Made by a program: the position numbers and the translations under genes. The notes beneath the pieces were generated by a model. That model saw only the letters and a list, made by a program, of their open reading frames with translations, ran no database searches and was not told the DNA's origin. A stretch of 8,891 nucleotides of DNA, taken from assembly GCA_964407285.1 (NCBI GenBank), contig CAYOVG010000300.1, positions 1 through 8,891 of the forward strand. The letters are read 5' to 3'. Below, in pieces: positions 6,519 through 8,891 of this stretch; the first letter of the stretch is position 1, and each line of letters begins with the position of its first letter. This DNA is from CAYOVG01 sp964407285 (lineage in GTDB: Bacteria > Desulfobacterota > Syntrophobacteria > Syntrophobacterales > Syntrophobacteraceae).

Positions 6519-7538
6519 TTATGTTTCATGTCGCTTATTGTATCGGGCCATAAGATAGCAGCGTCCCCTGGATACCGGCTGTATCCCGGCGGGTTCGAAG
6601 CCGAATCGCGCTATCCAGTCGCTGTACTCCTTCGCTGTTCGCTCCCTTCCGTGAGCGGCCACGAGCATGTTGAGGTCGGCGCGCACGACGTGGAGCGGTC
6701 CGGTCTTGTCGTCGTCGAGCATGTATTCGCCTATGATGAGCATTCCGCCCGGCCGAATCGCTTCCGCGATCTTTTGGAGCAGGATTGAGCCGCCGTGCTC
6801 GTCCCAGTCGTGGAGGATGAAGCCGAGGGCATAGGCGTCGGCCCCGGACGGAATCGGGTCCGTCCAGAAACTCCCCGCATGGAAGCGAAGTCTCCCCGAG
6901 AGATTGTGCCTGGATATGAAATCCTCCGCTATCGGCCGCACGGCCGGAAGGTCGAAGACCGTCCCCCGAAGATTCGGAAATCGCTCGGCGAGCGCTATCA
7001 GAAACGCTCCGCCGGCTCCTCCCAGGTCCACGATGGTTTCGATACTCCCCGGTTCCGGAGAGGAATGCGCGAATTCGGAGGCGGTTTCGTAGGTTATGGC
7101 ATGCATGCCCTCCATGAAGGACCGAAGTGCGTCGGGGTTTTCGTACATCTCCTCCGTGGGAGCGGGGCTGCCGCTGAAAGCCCGATGCCACTGCGATCTT
7201 CCTTCCATGAGCGATTCCGCGAAGTAGTTCCAGAGGGGATAGAGGTCCTCTTTGACGTGTCGAAACATGGACCCGATGTAGCCCTGTTTTCCCCTGACGA
7301 GCTGAGCGGAAGCGTCGGGGCCGTTGGAGTAGCGCTCGTCCGCGCCTTTCCTCACGAGCCCCAGAGCGCAAAGGGCGTTCAACAGCCGTTGCGCCGAGTC
7401 CCGGGGAAGGCCGGTCGCCTCACCGAGTTGGGCCGCGGAGAGCGGCCGGTCGTCGAGACGATCGAATACGCCGAGCTTCACCGCGGTCAGCAGAACCTGT
7501 GAGTCCATAAAACCGAGCGCCAGTTCCCATATGTCCAT
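6519..7538 (-). CDS. SAM-dependent O-methyltransferase, plant-OMT/HIOMT-like family
   Basis: A 339-aa soluble enzyme expected to transfer a methyl group from S-adenosylmethionine to a hydroxyl of a small molecule. Residues about 5-70 form the N-terminal winged-helix dimerisation domain (MDSQVLLTAVKLGVFDRL, then LSAAQLGEATGL and SAQRLLNALCALGLV). The Rossmann-type catalytic domain follows. SAM motif I is IVDLGGAGG at 169-177, then FDLP at 195-198. The LHDWDE segment (242-247) carries His243 at the catalytic base position of this family. RPGGMLIIGEYMLDD (262-276) is the next conserved strand. The C-terminal ERTAKEYSDWIARFGF is typical of the fold. AAAGGA lies 6 nt before the ATG at 7538. The gene sits 133 bp after the acyltransferase on the same strand and may be cotranscribed with it. 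The substrate is unknown; phenolic, polyketide or quinone-like molecules are usual for the family. Confidence 0.88.
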   Translation of the reverse strand: MDIWELALGFMDSQVLLTAVKLGVFDRLDDRPLSAAQLGEATGLPRDSAQRLLNALCALGLVRKGADERYSNGPDASAQLVRGKQGYIGSMFRHVKEDLYPLWNYFAESLMEGRSQWHRAFSGSPAPTEEMYENPDALRSFMEGMHAITYETASEFAHSSPEPGSIETIVDLGGAGGAFLIALAERFPNLRGTVFDLPAVRPIAEDFISRHNLSGRLRFHAGSFWTDPIPSGADAYALGFILHDWDEHGGSILLQKIAEAIRPGGMLIIGEYMLDDDKTGPLHVVRADLNMLVAAHGRERTAKEYSDWIARFGFEPAGIQPVSRGRCYLMARYNKRHET

Positions 7539-7671
7539 CCGAAATCCTTTCCGCAGCGAATGCAGTCCGTCTTACCGCCTTCCGCCGCTCCACGCTTTGC
7601 GCCTCTCGTTTCTCTTTGTGTCGCCCGGAGCCGCCCCCGCATTGCGAGGAAACGACGGACATCCCGGGCGC

Positions 7672-8766
7672 TCACTCCGCGCCGTGCACGCATGAGACGG
7701 CTCTCCGCGCACGGGAATCACGGCTCAGTTGCAGATTGTACTTGGCCCGGTTTTCGGCCCCCCAGAGGTACTTGTAGTTTTCCGTTCCCCGCAGGAAATC
7801 GAACTGGACCACGCCCTCCCGGATGGCGTCCCCGATCGCATGGGTCAGGAGCGCGCTTCCGGGACTGAAGCGCCCGTAGGCGGGATCGAACCCGTTGATG
7901 TATCCATACGTCCGCTGCGCATGGGAGAAGGCGTAGAGGATTGCGACGATACGTCCGTCGAGCGCCAGCGAATAGAGCCGCAGGCGGCCGCTGTAGAGCA
8001 GCCCTCGGGTCGCATCCCCGTGGAAGGCCCTGATGGCGTCGTCCGCGAGCACTCCGGGAAGTCCCTTCTGTCGCCATCGGCTCGAATGGAGCCGGAAGAG
8101 CGCTTCGACGAGGCGGGGAAGGCTTTCTTCCGTCGCTTTTTCGATGCGTGCGTCTCTTTCTCGCGAGAGCAGGTTCAGTGCGCGCCTGAGGCTCCGCCTG
8201 TGGGCGGCGGAACAACCGGAGAGCAGTTCCTCCACGGTTGCGGGCAGGTGGATAACGGGGCATGGCGTGGCGAAACTCCTTTTGATCCGCAGTCCGTGGA
8301 GGTTTTGATGCTTCCCGTGCGCGCCGCGGCCGGCAAGCTGCAGAAGAGGGGAATCCTCCGGGATGTCCTGGAGATCGCAGGTATCCCACGGCGACCTCCG
8401 ATCGAAGAGACGCTCGAGGAAGAGATTCGACCCGATCTTCCGCATGCCGGGTTCGATGAGCACGTCCAGGTGGTCCGAAATCCCGCTTCCGATAAAAGCC
8501 AGCCTGCGCGAGGAGGTATCGATGAACAGGGGCGCGATGCCCGCGAGTCGTCCTTCGCGCCGCAGTACCGCCACCTGGAGACGGCCCGAGCCGAAATGCT
8601 TCCACCACGCAAGCAACCATTCCGGAGACTGGAAAGGAGTCGCGGAAGGACACCGGTCCAGAAGTTCGGACCACTCCGGGCGAAGAGCCTCGAGTTCCTC
8701 CGGTTCGGTCACATCCTCCAGTTCAATGGAAGAGAGAGCGATTGTCTCATCTGCAAAAAACGTCAT
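7672..8766 (-). CDS. GNAT-type acyltransferase, CelD/BioF2-like (Acetyltransf_6)
   Basis: A 364-aa protein of the CelD-like acyltransferase group, which contains two tandem GNAT-like folds. The first half shows the family start FQSPEWLLAWWKHFG (45-59) and GRLAGIAPLFID (72-83). The second half contains the Acetyltransf_6 domain from about 184 to 330, with SAAHRRSLRRALNLL (186-200), LALDGRIVAILYAF (267-280) and GYINGFDPAYGRFSPGSAL (288-306). It ends in FDFLRGTENYKYLWGAE (322-338), the characteristic closing motif. There is no signal peptide or membrane helix. Members occur in exopolysaccharide, cellulose and lipid-modification loci and are thought to transfer acyl or aminoacyl groups, but the substrate here is unknown. 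The start at 8766 has GGGGA 7 nt upstream, and a good promoter (8823-8851) gives a leader of about 50 nt. The C-terminal 15 residues are Arg-rich and not conserved. Confidence 0.85.
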   Translation of the reverse strand: MTFFADETIALSSIELEDVTEPEELEALRPEWSELLDRCPSATPFQSPEWLLAWWKHFGSGRLQVAVLRREGRLAGIAPLFIDTSSRRLAFIGSGISDHLDVLIEPGMRKIGSNLFLERLFDRRSPWDTCDLQDIPEDSPLLQLAGRGAHGKHQNLHGLRIKRSFATPCPVIHLPATVEELLSGCSAAHRRSLRRALNLLSRERDARIEKATEESLPRLVEALFRLHSSRWRQKGLPGVLADDAIRAFHGDATRGLLYSGRLRLYSLALDGRIVAILYAFSHAQRTYGYINGFDPAYGRFSPGSALLTHAIGDAIREGVVQFDFLRGTENYKYLWGAENRAKYNLQLSRDSRARRAVSCVHGAE

Positions 8767-8822
8767 AGTATTTCCCCGGCAGGCCTGAAAGCAGGGGGCG
8801 ATGTCCGTGTCCTGATGAGGTA

Positions 8823-8851
8823 AAGGTAGGACCGTTCAGGGATTCTGTAAA
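8823..8851 (-). promoter_or_regulatory. Probable sigma70 promoter of the acyltransferase gene
   Basis: On the minus strand TTTACA (8846-8851) and TACCTT (8823-8828) are separated by exactly 17 bp. The -35 box matches five of six consensus bases, and the -10 box keeps TA and the final T. Transcription would begin near 8815, about 50 nt before the ATG at 8766. The upstream side is a tandem heptamer array that ends about 9 bp from the -35 box, so array length could affect promoter activity. The assignment is by pattern only. Confidence 0.55.
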
Positions 8852-8860
8852 TGGTTGTCC

Positions 8861-8891
8861 GCGGGTTGCGGGTTGCGGGTTGCGGGTTGCG
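8861..8891. repeat. Heptamer tandem repeat (GCGGGTT)n, runs off the window
   Basis: Four perfect copies of GCGGGTT occupy 8861-8888, and a partial fifth copy (GCG) reaches the window end, so the true copy number is unknown. The plus strand contains four GGG tracts separated by the identical 4-base loop TTGC, which fits the G3N4 G-quadruplex pattern. The array lies just upstream of the acyltransferase promoter, with the G-rich strand as the template strand for that gene. Short heptamer arrays of this kind are prone to slippage and copy number change. Confidence 0.95.

Noticed and set aside
7487..7693. A 68-codon minus-strand frame across the acyltransferase/methyltransferase gap, with a CIRCGKDFGW zinc-knuckle-like stretch
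   Set aside because: Only one Cys pair is present, the rest is Arg-rich, and it overlaps the well-supported methyltransferase start in a different frame.
7729..8823. A 364-codon plus-strand open frame opposite the acyltransferase gene
   Set aside because: It is antisense to a clear family member, its translation is rich in Arg, Glu, Gly and Pro without domain motifs, and long antisense frames are common in GC-rich genes. The equal length to the acyltransferase is coincidence.

Overview
The window comes from a GC-rich bacterial chromosome (roughly 60% GC by eye). It carries a complete seven-gene Mrp (Mnh/Sha-type) cation/proton antiporter operon and a few accessory genes. All supported genes lie on the minus strand, so transcription runs right to left. 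The organism cannot be named with certainty. The composition, Shine-Dalgarno usage and sigma70-like promoters fit a Gram-negative proteobacterium, possibly Desulfobacterota (deltaproteobacteria), but this is a weak inference.

Layout from right to left in transcription order. At the right edge (8861-8891) is a 7-bp tandem repeat, (GCGGGTT)n, that runs off the window and forms a four-tract G-quadruplex motif. It abuts a good sigma70-type promoter (8823-8851). That promoter drives a 364-aa CelD/BioF2-like GNAT acyltransferase (7672-8766). A 133-bp gap follows, then a 339-aa S-adenosylmethionine-dependent O-methyltransferase of the plant-OMT/HIOMT type (6519-7538). The next gap (6220-6518) holds a possible hairpin and the likely promoter of the mrp operon. 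This promoter has a perfect TTGACA -35 box, and its 18-bp spacer contains a perfect 16-bp inverted repeat. mrpA (3922-6219), mrpB, mrpC, mrpD, mrpE, mrpF and mrpG (361-765) follow in the canonical order. The C/D, D/E and E/F junctions overlap by 4 bp and B/C is separated by 1 bp. After about 267 bp with no recognisable gene, a further minus-strand reading frame starts at 93 and leaves the window.

Functionally, the seven Mrp subunits form one membrane complex related to respiratory complex I. It exchanges cytoplasmic Na+ (or K+) for external H+. MrpA and MrpD are the two antiporter-like, proton-channel subunits, MrpC is NuoK-like, and MrpB, E, F and G are small membrane subunits. The key ionisable residues of MrpA and MrpD are present, so the complex looks intact. 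The methyltransferase and acyltransferase have no obvious link to ion transport, and their substrates cannot be read from sequence.

I see no convincing new multi-gene system. The points most worth a second look are the palindrome inside the mrp promoter, the G-quadruplex-forming heptamer array next to the acyltransferase promoter, and the unidentified gene start at the left edge.
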